This document shows, piece by piece, positions 46,361 through 57,835 of a DNA stretch of 64,000 nt. Position 1 is the first letter of the stretch; each line of letters opens with the position of its first letter. The notes beneath the pieces are model-generated. The model saw only the letters and a program-made list of their open reading frames with translations. It made no database searches and had not been told where the DNA came from. The translations under genes were made by a program, and so were the position numbers. Source of the DNA: Desmodus rotundus (Eukaryota > Chordata > Mammalia > Chiroptera > Phyllostomidae); NCBI RefSeq assembly GCF_022682495.2, contig NC_071390.1, positions 172,075,220 to 172,139,219 on the forward strand. Reading direction: 5' to 3'.

Positions 46361-47739
46361 ACTCTAAGCATTACATCAGGTACTAATAGGATCACTCATA
46401 ACCATAATTTTGAATATAAAAAATAATGTGTCCATGCTCAAAATGGTATTTTTTTTATGTATTATGCATTTGTCAGAACGCTTTCCATTGAAAGTGGGAA
46501 CTCAAACCTGCTTAAATTAAAAAGAGACATCTATTTGAAGCTTCAGCTAACCAAGAGAAAAATAAACACTCAGCCAGGCTTCAGAGATTAATGGAACCAG
46601 AGATAAAATGTCACTAGATCCTCACTCATCTTTGCTATTGCACTGATGTGTCTCCTTCATCCCAACAAGGTACAGAAAGCAAAGAACAGTTACCAACAGA
46701 TCTCGACCAATCCCAACCCCATTGCCATCCAAGAGGGCATATGTCCTGGATTCGCCATCCCTAGCAAAATCCAAAGCCAGGCTTCCCAGCCAGTAACTCA
46801 AGGCAATAATTAAAAGTGCCAAATCGGAGACCAGAGAAGAACCAGACCTACTACTCACCCCACCTTACACTGAATTTACCAGTTTCACCGGCAGCACACC
46901 TCAGACTTCTCCCCAAGGATTAACCATTTGGCAAGTGTCCTCCATGCCACTTTCCAGCAGACGCCTTGACCCTCCCAGGGCCCCAGATACCTGGTCCTTC
47001 ATGTCTGTCAGCACAGCTCCATCTGGCCTTGTGTAATCAATGCTCTTCCACACGACACTGAATTCTCTCCCCCAGTGTCTTCCCTGTCTGTGACATCATT
47101 CTGCCTTTTAAAACTCGGCTTCCTTGCCCATTCCTGGCTGTGTCAGTCCAACACGGAATGAAGTAGATATCTGCAGGTTCTCCATTTAGTTGGTCTTTGT
47201 AGCCAGCAAAACCAGGTCCTTTGATCCAGGAAACCAACTCTGCAGCGTCAGCTATCCATTTGACCCTATGATTGAAATGTATTAAATAACCATCAAATCT
47301 TCACTACCTAATGGGACTGATTATATGAGTGAGCAATTTCACCTGAGGCTAGCATTTATATTCTTAAAATTCAGCACTTTGAAGACTATTATTTCACATT
47401 TGGAAAGTTATTATTTGCCTGGCACATGGTAAATTCTCAATACGTAGCTGCAGGAAAAAAAATGAGCACATGAATAATCGAAGGTAAGTTTGTATCTCTA
47501 AGTTCAAATGCCTAAAATCACAATAAAATTGGGCATATAGCTCAAAAAAACCATGAAACAGGTGAGTTACATCATCAAATTGGGGGTTAAAAATATGTTA
47601 ACTTTATTTAACCTTTACTGGCTTCCTAGATGCAATATGTAATAATGTACAAATCTATAATTCACTAAATAGGCCAAGGAATGAAACATTCAAATTCAGC
47701 CCATCAAAGACTCCTGATTTTGTAAACATCAGAAACAAG
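46361..47739. other. Unique DNA, no feature recognised
   Basis: Pyrimidine-rich 46860-47270 has two minus-strand frames (78 and 66 codons) without family resemblance. A short L2/MIR-type 3' tail (CCTGGCACATGGTAAATTCT C) lies at 47418-47440. Confidence 0.5.
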
Positions 47740-48220
47740 AAAATATTATTCACATATATAAAAATATTACTCATCCATAAGAAAAGATATCCTATCATTT
47801 GCCTGGATCTTGAGGACATTAAGTGAAAGAATCACACAGAGAAAGACAAATAGTGTATGAGGAATCTAAGAAAGCCAAACTCACAGAAACAGACGAGAAT
47901 GGTGCTTACCAGTGGCTGGGGATTAGGGAGAAAAGGGCAGTACGAACTTCCAGCTATAAGATGAATAAGTCCTGGGGATGTAGCGTATGGCATAATGATT
48001 ATAGTTAAAATACTATACTTAGATACTTTAAAGCTGCTAAGAGTAGATCTTCAATTCCTCCCCACAGAAACAAAATGGTAATTATGCAGGTGCTAACTAA
48101 CATTATGGCGGTAATCATTTTGCAATATATAATTATTTCAAATCAACGTATTGTGCACCTTAAACTTACACAATGTTATATGTCAATTATATCTCAATAA
48201 AATTGAGAGGCAAAAAGAAT
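47740..48220 (+). mobile_element. Old L1 3' end
   Basis: ATATATAAAAATATTACTCA TCC, GTGAAAGAATCACACAGAGA AAGACAAATAG, GCTTACCAGTGGCTGGGGAT and TTACACAATGTTATATGTCA ATTATATCTCAATAAA. Last 30 codons of ORF2 plus the 3' UTR of an old L1. Confidence 0.75.
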
Positions 48221-49166
48221 CATTGGTCTAGTGGATTCCTAGAAACTCCTCAAAGTGGCAAACCAGATGAGCAAGGCAAGAGCTGGCAGCAGAGGACCTG
48301 GGCCCCTCGCACTAACTTCCGCAGGCAGACGCCACCCCGTGCTCAACCTCTAAATAACCGCTATTGCGACCTTGGAGACCCTCCCCCTGCAAACATTTCA
48401 GCAAGTCAGCCATTTGGATCCTTTAAAAATTTTTTTACCTTCTTAATGAAGATACCATAGAATGTCTGAATCAAAACTGAAAAACCTATCTCATATTTGG
48501 GGGAGTTTCTGTTCACAAATGAACTTGCCAAATTGTGCTGAATATGTTTTAGAGTGCCTTTGACAAAATTAGAAATTTATCTGGAAATGTGTCCTAACAA
48601 AAGTGCCATTTTCCTCTTTGAAACTCCTATAAATTTATAGCAAGTTCTATATAAATTACTAATCTTTTCAATTTATTAATAATTACATAAAAATTATTTG
48701 TCTCATCCTTGAAAATAATTCAAACAATATAGATAAAGTGAGTCCCCATTCCCCACCTCCACTTTCAGTTTAGTGTGAATCTTTTGAGTTTTTTCCTATT
48801 CAATTTCACATTATCTACTCACAGAAATTTTTTAATTTGTTTTTATTTCTAGCATAAATACTATATACATATATTTTCCTGCAATTAACCTTTATCCCTT
48901 AGGTATCTCACTATTTCTAATTTCCACATAATCAAGTATTCTTCAATTAGAATGCATCTTCTGAATTTATATTCACTTTTTAAAAACCTACCCACTATAA
49001 CATACAAATCATTTTCATTTGAATTAACCAACCTTATTTTCCATTTTCTCCCTAAAGAAATTTCCTAATAGAGATGCAGTCTTCTCTGAGTTTGTCTGAC
49101 TTCACCAATACTCTTTGTAAAAAGACATAAACTCAAGAGGAAATACATCAAAAAATAGATGGTAAA
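48221..49166. other. AT-rich unique DNA
   Basis: No feature recognised. The left copy of the L1 target duplication lies at 49149-49166. Confidence 0.55.
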
Positions 49167-50153
49167 AAGAGAACCAACAGTATGGGAAAACATATTGGCC
49201 AATGATACCTCAAACAAGGGCCTGATCTCCAAAATATATAAAGAACTCACACAACTCCACTCCAGGAAGACAAACAACCCAATTAAAAAATGGGCAAAGG
49301 ACTTGAACAGACACTTCTCCAAGGAAGACATACAGAGGGCCCAGAGACATATGAAAACATGCTCAGCATCACTAGCCATCAGAGAGATGCAAATTAAAAC
49401 CACAATGAGGTACCATCTCACACCAGTCAGAGTGGCCAACATAAACAAATCCACAAACAAGTGTTGGAGAGGATGCGGAAAAAAGGGAACCCTAGTGCAC
49501 TGTTGGTGGGAATGCAGACTGGTGCAGCCACTGTGGAAAACAGTATGGAATTTCCTCAAAAAACTATAAATGGAACTGCCCTTTGACCCAGCAATTCTGC
49601 TGCTGGGATTATACCCTAAGAATCCTGAAACACCAATCCAAAAGAACCTATGCACCCCAATGTTCATAGCAGCACAATTTACAATAGCCAAGTACTGGAA
49701 GCAACCTAAGTGCCTATCAGCAAATGAGTGGATTAAAAAACTACGGTACATTTATACAATGGAATTCTACGCAGCAGAGAGAAAGAAGGAGCTCCTACCC
49801 TTTGCAACAGCATGGATGGAACTGGAGAGCATTATGCTCAGTGAAATAAGCCAGGCAGTAAGGGACAAATACCATATGATCTCACCTTTAACTGGAACAT
49901 AATCAACAGAAGAAAAAAGCAAACAAAATATATCCAGAGACATTGAAGTTAAGAACAATGTAACAATAGCTGGAGGGGAGGGGGGAGGGGAAAGTGGAGA
50001 GAAGGGTTTTCAGGAACTACTATAAAGGACACATGGACAAAAGCAAGAGGGAGGGTGGAAGCAAGGGAGGGAGGTGGGTTTGGCTGGGGTGGGGTAGAGG
50101 GATGGGGAGAAAATGCAGACAACTGTAATTGAATAACAATAAAAATCAAAAAT
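49167..50153 (+). mobile_element. 5'-truncated, relatively young L1 with target-site duplication
   Basis: About 990 bp: the ORF2 C-terminal 245 codons, a 240-bp 3' UTR with a G-rich purine tract (49970-50112), ACAACTGTAATTGAATAACA and an A-rich tail. Direct repeats AAAAAATAGATGGTAAA (from 49149) and AAAAAATGGATGGTAAA (to 50173) flank it and differ by one base. That agrees with target-primed insertion and limited age. The same 3' UTR occurs at 1-118. It is the youngest sense L1 in the window by frame integrity. Confidence 0.88.
49168..49902 (+). pseudogene. L1 ORF2 C-terminal fragment, one in-frame stop
   Basis: This is the end of the L1 ORF2 endonuclease/reverse transcriptase polyprotein. 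Only the region after the reverse transcriptase domain is present. The frame is open from 49159 to a TAA at 49567-49569, then continues in the same frame to the natural stop at 49900-49902, with no frameshift in 248 codons. The C-terminal zinc knuckle is intact as CX3CX7HX4C (C102, C106, H114, C119 counted from the ATG at 49159). [14 protein letters not shown] and [13 protein letters not shown] are ORF2 hallmarks. The stop replaces what is normally a lysine codon just after NFLKKL. The fragment has no promoter or catalytic domain and is not a functional gene. Confidence 0.85.
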
Positions 50154-50249
50154 TAAAAAAAATGGATGGTAAATGCTTTTCTGGGTGATAGGTGGTATTT
50201 TTTATTTATTATATTTGCTTTCTTTTCCAAATTTTCTACATCAATTAAG

Positions 50250-50470
50250 ATTTGTGGGGGGCTTACTATTTTCCAGGCACTGTTTTAAGCACTTTCCATG
50301 TTTCATTTCATTTTAATCTCAAACAAGGACAGGAAGCACTACTATTACCCATGTTACACACGTAAGTCTTAGAGAGATGAAATAACTATTCTCAGATCCC
50401 ACAGCTACAAAGGATTTTGAGCACAGGAAGGCCAACTCCAAATCTTAACCATGGCACCATACTACTGTCT
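50250..50470 (+). repeat. MIR SINE
   Basis: GGCTTACTATTTTCCAGGCA CTGTTTTAAGCAC, TACCCATGTTACACACGTAA, and the tail CAACTCCAAATCTTAACCAT GGCACCATACTAC. Confidence 0.75.
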
Positions 50471-51519
50471 GTGAACATGTACTACTTTTATAATTTGAGT
50501 AAATAAAATAAAATCTAAATATGAACTCAAAGCAACTGTATTTACTCACCAGAAATCAATAGCATTATGACTTGTGAGCTCATTCCTTCCCTGTGATCTT
50601 TCTTACATATTGCAAAGGCATCTTACCTTCCTAGCCACACCAAATCTCTCCTCTCCAGCCTCGTCTCTGCCCAAAGATTTAAAGATACAAGCTTGAACAA
50701 ACTCGTGGTTTTATGGTCTTTTAATCTCTCTATAATTCATTTTTATCAGCTTTCTTTTGTCTCCAGTGACAACATCTTCTTCTGTAAAACACACACTGTA
50801 ATTTAATTGTTGGCTCCTCTGTGTCATATTCTTAGCCAGGTTCTGCTTCTTTTCAAAGCTCCTCAAATCCCACTCTTTAACTGACAGTTTATATTTTTTA
50901 ATATCAATGGGAATGGCCACAACACCCAACACTGACACCCAGTCCCCACAGCAAAGCCGTGTAGTTAGGTTTCCAGCTCCTTAGCGGTGGCAGCAACGAC
51001 TGAGAATCGCCGTCAAAGAACATCAACAGATTGCATTACAGTCTGTCAATCCTGCTCTAGAGAAAGAAACTGGCAACTCATTATATTAAAGAACTGAAAT
51101 TAAGCATCTGGAATATAGCCCGCACATCGATTTTCTGTGAACTGATGAGATTCGGCCATTTATTATCCTGCATTTTTTGACAGAATCTTATCCACAACAT
51201 CTCTAATATAAACGCACACTCTGCATGAACCACCATTGTTATTCAAGCCACACCTTTGTGAATATCTTGTGCTTCACAGATTTAGCTTTGCAGAGTCATG
51301 TGTAGGCTTCTTCCAAAGACAGGATTATGTACTTTCAAAATTTTAATTAAGGAAATATCTGCCCCCTTCATTTGCCTCATGCCAGCAGGAAAATTAAGAC
51401 AACTTCTTCATAAAACATTTGTGTCCATCCATGCCCCCTTAAGCAATAACCTCCTCATCATTTTTCCATAGAGAGTCAACAATTAGACAAAGCAGACAGG
51501 CTGGAAAGGCCTGAAATTG
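50471..51519. other. Unique DNA; conserved-element candidate at 51.0-51.36 kb
   Basis: No transposon recognised. 51000-51360 has TTAATTAAGG, TTTGACAG, TGTCAATC and AGATTGCATTA words. The minus-strand frame at 50711-50938 has no family resemblance. Confidence 0.5.
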
Positions 51520-52135
51520 TCATCATAATAGCTACAGTTGATTGAGCACTCACCATGTGCCCAGCACCGTGGCTCTGTTTTATATGTATTATTATTTTAT
51601 GGTATTATGACCCCCATGTCACAAAGAAAGAAAGATTTATAGAGTAAATGATTTGCACAAAGTCACAGAGCTAGTAAGTAGCAGATCTGGGATTATCTAT
51701 CAGTTAGCTTTGTTGCATAACAAACCTACTCAAAACTTAATGGCTTCAAACAACAACCATTTATTTCGCTCATAAAACTATAGGTCAGAGATTTGAGCTC
51801 AGCTCACCTAATCTTGGCTGGCCTCCCTCTGTGTCAACAGTCAGCTGGGTGCTGGCTGCGGCACCAGGGTTCTCACCCATGAGGTTTCCCATCACTCAGA
51901 AGGCCAGCTCAGGCTCATTCATGGTGAAAGAGGGCAAGTCCCAAAGTGCATATACTTTCTGACCATCTGCGTTACATTTTCTATTTTCCTACTGGTCAAA
52001 TGCAAGCCTCAAACCAGCCCAGACTCAAGTCCAAAGTACAGAGACTCTACCTCTTGAGGACATTTTTTGCAGTGAACTACAAATGTCAACCCACATGTTT
52101 CTGATGCCAAAACCCACTACCCTATGCCACTCTTG
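51520..52135 (+). repeat. MIR SINE split by an LTR
   Basis: 5' part and core at 51520-51692 (TTGATTGAGCACTCACCATG TGCCCAGCACC, AAAGTCACAGAGCTAGTAAG TAGCAGATCTGGGAT). The missing tail is found 390 bp later at 52083-52131 (GTTTCTGATGCCAAAACCCA CTACCCTATGCCAC). The intervening LTR restores the MIR order when set aside. Confidence 0.75.
51693..52082 (-). mobile_element. MLT1-type LTR inserted into the MIR
   Basis: GTTAGCTTTGTTGCATAACA AACC, ACTTAATGGCTTCAAACAAC AACCATTTATTTCGCTC, TCAGCTGGGTGCTGGCTGCG. Antisense MaLR LTR from its 3' end, about 390 bp. Confidence 0.65.
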
Positions 52136-52139
52136 GATT

Positions 52140-52600
52140 TTTTTGGCCTCAGGCCTAGTTCTTATCCCCCACCCCCAACTTGCTCTGCATCATGTGGACA
52201 CTGACTCTTGCAGACTGAGTTTCCAGGCACCTGCAAAAGCTAGTGCAAAGTCATGGAAATGGATTAGAAGACCGGGGCAAAGGGAAGCGGGGTGGACCTC
52301 ATGCCCCCTCTCTGCCTCAGGCCGCATCTCTAGCAGCGAGGTCCCCTCTGCCCAGGTCTGGCATGGTTTTACTCTCCACGTCCTCCATGTGCCCCTTCTG
52401 CCTAGGGGCAGTAACGGCTTCCTGCCATTGTTAATCTCAGGGTTCCCACATCATCCTTTGACCTCCCAGACCCTGTAACACCTGCGTAACCAGTTCTCTG
52501 AGTTATATCCCCTCTGTTCTAAATATTTAATGATTTATGTCTTCCTGATTAAACTGAGTACTACATATACTTCCCTGACTTTTTGAGTCTTAGGTGGTGT
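52140..52600 (+). repeat. Unassigned old repeat, LTR-like 3' end
   Basis: 52400-52600 (GGCAGTAACGGCTTCCTGCC, CCACATCATCCTTTGACCTC, TTCCTGATTAAACTGAGTAC) resembles the end of an old mammalian LTR or retroposon. The family is not named. The 131-codon frame at 52083-52478 runs through MIR tail and this repeat and is not considered a gene. Confidence 0.35.
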
Positions 52601-52654
52601 CACTTCATAATTTCCATTCACAGTGCCAAGCACTATGGAAGCTCCAAATTTACC

Positions 52655-52800
52655 CACTCAGAAAACATGTATTGAGGAACTACTAGGCCCAAACAGTGTG
52701 CTACAGTCTATGGCTACAAAGTTGAATAATACCTTACAAAACTAATACAAAGGAGACAGGTTGAGATACAAATAATAACCATATAATCAAGTTCTTTGAT
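52655..52800 (-). repeat. L2 LINE 3' end (antisense)
   Basis: CATGTATTGAGGAACTACTA GGCCCAAACAGTGTGCTACA GTC, followed by TGGCTACAAAGTTGAATAAT. Antisense L2 terminus. Confidence 0.5.
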
Positions 52801-52814
52801 GAAAAACTAGAAAA

Positions 52815-53050
52815 GCAGTCAGATGTGCTCAGTCAGTGCCCAGTTCTGGCATCAGATCATCTAGATTGGAATCCAGAGCATTTTTACCATCAATGAGCAA
52901 CTGACGTATCCCCCCCTTTCTCCTTGGTACAATGGGGGACAATAGCACTAACGTCACAGCGTTACTGTGAAGATTAAAAGCAATAATACCTACAGTGGAA
53001 CTTAGGCCAGTGCCTGTCTGGCCCATAATAACTGTTCAATAAGTGATGGG
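52815..53050 (-). repeat. MIR SINE (antisense)
   Basis: CAGTTCTGGCATCAGATCAT CTAGATTGGAATCC, ACAATGGGGGACAATAGCAC and AGGCCAGTGCCTGTCTGGCC CATAATAACTGTTCAATAAG. Confidence 0.7.
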
Positions 53051-53189
53051 TATGACAACACAGAAATAGAACAGAAGGTACATCCATTTGCTTTGGGGAT
53101 CAGGGAAGCTTCCCCTAAAAGAGGAAGCTTTTCAGAGGACTCGTAAAAGAAGAATAAGTGGTTACCAGTTGAAATGCCACTTCCCCAAA

Positions 53190-53425
53190 GAAGTTTCTCC
53201 AAAATCCATCTGAAACGATTCACCCCCGACCTGAGCACACCCAACATTTTGCTCTTATACTCCTAGAATAGCAGAATGTCATCTTCATCTTTGTTATAGC
53301 CTTTGACACACGTGTTTTATCTTCCCCACAAAATTGTAAGCCCCTTGAAGGCACACGCTAGCCTCTCTGGCCTTGTCCATCCTGTAAGGATAAGCTCACT
53401 GCCTGGCACATAAGCAAATGTGCCA
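53190..53425 (+). repeat. L2 LINE 3' end
   Basis: AAATTGTAAGCCCCTTGAAG GCACACGC, then CTCACTGCCTGGCACATAAG C. L2 terminus in sense orientation. Confidence 0.6.
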
Positions 53426-54429
53426 GTCGTTTTTTTTTATGTTTGTTTGTTTTTAATTCAATGTCTCTGCTGTAGTTGCAAATCTTTACACAGCAGCCTC
53501 TGACTTGGGATGATGAAACTTCGACATGGGAAAACCTTGATCCAGCACTTTTTAGAGGTAAGGTGTATTACACATGCGTCTGGCATTCAGAGAGAGTAGG
53601 TATGACCTTGAAAAACAACATGAATGTCTCCCTCTCCCATACAGCATCACATTAACCTGTGACTCCTTAGATAATATTTTTACTGATGTTCAGTGACATC
53701 CATTTTAATATACCTTTCAGTAACCCAATGCAAATTATAAACCTCAATGAAAGAGTCCTTGCTCTCAAAGAAGTTAACTTATAATGGGTAAATTGTGCTG
53801 TGCTGATAGGTCATTTTGGCTAGCTATTCAATATTTTATTAATGAAGGAACAGCTAGCAAAGTACAAAAAGTAATGTTTTAAATATAGTAGGTTTTCACA
53901 TATAGTCAGTTTTTTAGCATCACAGACATTATTTCACTGGCCTGTGTGCCATCATTAAGCCACTGTTTCTCAGGTCCAAACCCACTCTGCTCTACTCACT
54001 GTGCAATGCTGGGCCTGCAAACTGCTTCCTGCTCCGCGCCTCCCCCTCCCCCCCATTCACTAGAGGGAGAAAGTGGGGCAGGGTGGGGCAGGGCGTGGCG
54101 GGGTGGGTGGATGGCAACTGTGCATTCGTGCTGCTTCCTGGGGACATCCTGTCCGTCCCCTACTCCCAGCGGAGCAGCACCCAGACATGCTTCTTCACCT
54201 CTGGCTGTGCTTTTCCTGGAACAGCAGCTGAATCTATTTCAGGGTTACTTTTTTTCCCACCTTGGTAGAAGCAACCCCAGGGACATCAGTACCAGACAAC
54301 TGTTACTCAGACCCCTCAATTGGGGTCAGAGGCTCAAATCCACTTCAAAATTCTCTTCTAATTCTTCTTTCTAATAAACTTAATATTAAATTTAATTTAC
54401 AAAAAATAAAATGTTGCCACTTTAATTGT
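53426..54429. other. Mostly unique DNA
   Basis: No named repeat. 54040-54110 has a GGGCAGGGTGGGGCAGGGCG type G-rich tract. The plus-strand frame at 53946-54374 (142 codons) crosses it, is rich in proline, serine and glycine and has no family resemblance. A gene is not supported. Confidence 0.5.
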
Positions 54430-55720
54430 ACAGTTTTATGAGTTTTGACATATGCTAGTTTAATGAGCATTCTAATTAAAATACAAATAATTTCCAAAAG
54501 TAATATTGTGCTCCTTTGCAATCGATGCTTCTCTCAAAACCAAGTGTCAGAAAAACAAATGACCTGTTTTCTCTTTCCTGCTTTCGCCTTTACTAGAATA
54601 ATTTCATGAAATTGATAGCATGCAATAAATACTTGTTTTGTGTTTGGCTTCATTCATTCAGGATAATATCTTTAAGATTCTTCCATGTGGTTACAAGAAT
54701 CAGCATTTTTTTTTATTGCTGATAACTACTTCTTTGCATTGACGTACCACAGCTTATGGATTCAATTGTCATTAGACATACGGCTGTTTCTATTTTGGAA
54801 TAATATAATAGAACTGCTATGACATCATGTACAGGTCTTTGAATAGGCAAATGTTTTCATTTTTTTAAATAAATACCTGGTAGTGGAATCGATGAGTCAT
54901 ATAGTAGTTGTACACTTAGCTTTATAAGAAACTGTCGAGCTGTTCTGAATGGGGTTACACCATTTTAATATTCCCATCAGCAGGGTTTGCAGATTCCAGT
55001 TCCTCCACATCCTCACCAGTACTTGGTGTGATCAGTCCTATAATTTTAGTCATTCCACTGGCTTTGTAGTGGTATTTTATTGTGGCTTAATTTACATTTC
55101 CTAATCACTAATGATTTTGAGCATTTTCTCATTGTTAATTGGCCAGTCATACATGTACATCTCCTTTGGTAAAGTACCTGTCCAAATATTTTACCCCTCT
55201 TAGTATAATTTGTCCTTTATTACCTTTACTATTAAGTGACAGGGGGTTAATACACAGGGTCTGGCAGAAGTAAGGCCTGCCTGAGTGTGGTTGGTAAGGT
55301 AACAGTATGGGTGCAGTAATTTATACTTCTAATTTGAACATTTCACTTAAATGTCAGGTGGTATGCTTGAGTGTGATACTGTTATGTTACAGAATTACAT
55401 GCTTATGATTTTGTAATAAAAAAGAGGCATTATTTGTGCCGGGCCCTATATTATAGGTGCAAATTTTTGGTCAGATTTATGCATTGGAATATTTTTCCCA
55501 GGTCATACCTTCCCCTTCATTTTCTATAGGTATGTGCCGATGTTAGTTTTGATGAATTCCAAATTATCAATTATTTTTCTGATTCATGATGATTGTGCCC
55601 TAAGTAATCTTTGCCTGCCCAAGATCACAAAGAATTGCTTCTGTGTTTTATTCTAGAAGTTTTTAAATTTTAATTTTTACATTTAGATGTATTTGCCCAA
55701 TAACAGAGCCTCTAAGCATA
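54430..55720 (-). mobile_element. Old L1 (antisense), split by a MITE
   Basis: Antisense ORF2 words: TAGTGGAATCGATGAGTCAT, TTCCTCCACATCCTCACCAG TACTTGG, TTTACATTTCCTAATCACTA ATGA, and after the MITE TTTTGATGAATTCCAAATTA TCAATTA. Frames destroyed. Confidence 0.75.
55253..55448 (+). mobile_element. Mariner-type MITE, family B
   Basis: Left end CACAGGGTCTGGCAGAAGTA AGGCCTGC; right end AGAGGCATTATTTGTGCCGG GCCCTA, its inverted partner. TA lies at 55251-55252 and 55449-55450. About 196 bp, non-coding. It sits inside an antisense L1, whose sequence continues on both sides. Different ends from family A, though the same size class. Confidence 0.75.
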
Positions 55721-55805
55721 AGAACCAAAATTCACACAACCAAAGATAGAAATAAATTATTTTTGATCCATTATTTCAATACCCCCTCTCTCAATAACTG
55801 TCTTT

Positions 55806-56100
55806 GTCAGTGTAGGATACCATAACACAGTACCACAGACTGGCTGATTCAAACAGCAAAAAGTATTTTCTCACAGTTCTGGAGGCTGGAAGTCTGAGAT
55901 CAGAGCAACAACATGGTCGAATTCTGGTGACAGCTCTCTTCCGGTTTGCAGACAGCCACCTTCTAGATGTACCCTCGCATGGCAGAGAGAAAGAGGAAGC
56001 ACAGGCAGAATCTCTGGTGTCTCCCACTACCACCACACTGGAGGTTAGGGCTTCCACATACAAGTTTATGGGTGACACAATTCAGTCCATAGCGATAATC
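55806..56100 (-). mobile_element. MLT1/MST-type LTR fragment (antisense)
   Basis: GGATACCATAACACAGTACC ACAGACTGGCTGATTCAAAC, TTTTCTCACAGTTCTGGAGG CTGGAAGTC, and GGGTGACACAATTCAGTCCA TAG. Nearly complete antisense MaLR LTR without internal sequence. Overlapping small frames are not genes. Confidence 0.75.
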
Positions 56101-56399
56101 AATAGAGTGACTCAGCAGAAAATCAGTAAGGACATAGATTTGAGCAACACTTCCAACCATCTCATTTAATTAATATCCATAGAACACTCTATGCAACAAC
56201 AGCAGAATAAACTTTTTTTTTCAAATGCATACAGAACATTTACCAGGATATGTCATATCTGTGCATCATTACAATTTTTTTCAATGGATTAAAAAATATG
56301 TTCTCTGACAACAGTGGTATTTTATCAGAACTCATGAACAAAACATTTCTGGAAAATGCCTAAATATTTGATATGTAAATAACACATTTCTAATACTCA

Positions 56400-57720
56400 T
56401 GAATAAAGGAAAATCTCAAAAGGGAAATTAGGAAGTGTTTGGACTGAACTAGATGAAAATGAAACCATCACACATCAAAGTTCGGGGGACGCCACCAAAG
56501 TAGTGCTTGGGGAGAGCTGACAGCACTGAACGCCTATTTTAAAATAGAAGGGTGGTCTCAAATAAATAAACACTGATTGTACATTAAGAAACTTGAAAAA
56601 AAGAACAAATTTAACCCAAAGTAAATGGAAGAAAAGATGCAATAAGGAGGATCTGAGTGGAAACCAATGAAATAGGAAAAAATGGAGAACAACACAAAAA
56701 TTGGTTCTTTGAGAAGATGGGACAATTATGTGTCAATAAGTTCTAATTAGATGACATGGTCAAATTCCTTGAAAGGTAAAATTTCCAAACTTCACATAAG
56801 AAGAAATAGATAACCTGAATAGCCATGTGTTGATTAAATAAAAGGAATTTGTAATTAAATTCCACTCCATAAAAACAAATTTTAGGACTAGATGGCTTCC
56901 TTGATGAATTCTACCAAACATTTAAGAAAAAAATAATGCCAATCTTCACAAATTCTTCCAGAAAATTGAGAAGAAGAGACTATCTCCTAATTCAGTCCAT
57001 GAGGCTATGATAACCCTGATACCAAAACCAAACAGGACATTACAAGAAAACAACTGATAACCTCTCATTAACGTAGATGAATAAATTCTGAACAAATTTT
57101 ACCTAATCAAAGCTTCATACAGGACTAGTGGGAATTTAAAATGGAGCAGCCACTTTGGGAAAACAGTTTGTACTTGCTTAAAATGTTAAACATAGTTACC
57201 ATTAATCCAGTGATTCTACTCCAAAACCTCTACCCAAAAGAAAAAAAAAAACATGTATCTATACAAAAATGGCATACAGATACTTACAGCAACATTACTC
57301 ATAATAGCCAGGTGATGGAAAAAATCCATATGCCCATTAACATTTGTCTAGATAAATAAATGGGGTATATCTTTACAATGAACTATTACTTGGAAATGAA
57401 AAGGAATGTATTACTGATAACCTGCGACAAAATTGCAGAGCTTCGAAAATATTATGCAAAGTGTAAGAAGCCAGACACGAAAGACAATTTATTGTATGAT
57501 TTAATATGTGAAATGTCCAGAACAAGCAAATCTATAGAGATATAAATTAGATTAATGATTATCTAGAGCTGTGTGGGAGGGCTGAATAGGGGAGGCTGCT
57601 AGCGGGTCCAGGGTTTTTTTGGAGGGTCATAAAAAATGTTCTAAAGTTGGATTATTGTGATTGTTGTACAACTCTGTAAGACAATTAAAACATTACATTT
57701 TATATTTTAAATAGGTGAGC
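56400..57720 (+). mobile_element. Old L1 ORF2 with large internal deletion
   Basis: ORF2 endonuclease-RT linker at 56440-57110 (GGACTAGATGGCTTCCTTGA TGAATTCTACCAAACATTTA, ACCCTGATACCAAAACCAAA). It jumps near 57118 to the C-terminal part (GGACTAGTGGGAATTTAAAA TGGAGCAGCC, ACATTACTCATAATAGCCAG). About 1.5 kb of reverse transcriptase is missing, so it is a dead copy. Confidence 0.75.
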
Positions 57721-57821
57721 TTTATGATATTTAAATTATATGCCAGTGAGATATTGAATAAATTAGCAACTCAAACCCAACAATATATGAAAAGTCATAT
57801 ATATCATTACCTAATGATATA

Positions 57822-57835
57822 TAAAATATATTTTT
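57822..57835. repeat. HAL1 target-site duplication, 3' side
   Basis: TAAAATATATTTTT, identical to 59746-59759 at the other end. The TTTT/A-type junction is what L1 endonuclease cleaves. Confidence 0.85.

Noticed and set aside
49065..49751. 228-codon minus-strand frame
   Set aside because: Exact antisense of L1 ORF2, whose sense frame is recognisable with an intact zinc knuckle.
53946..54374. 142-codon plus-strand frame
   Set aside because: Runs through a G-rich low-complexity tract; no domain, no family resemblance.
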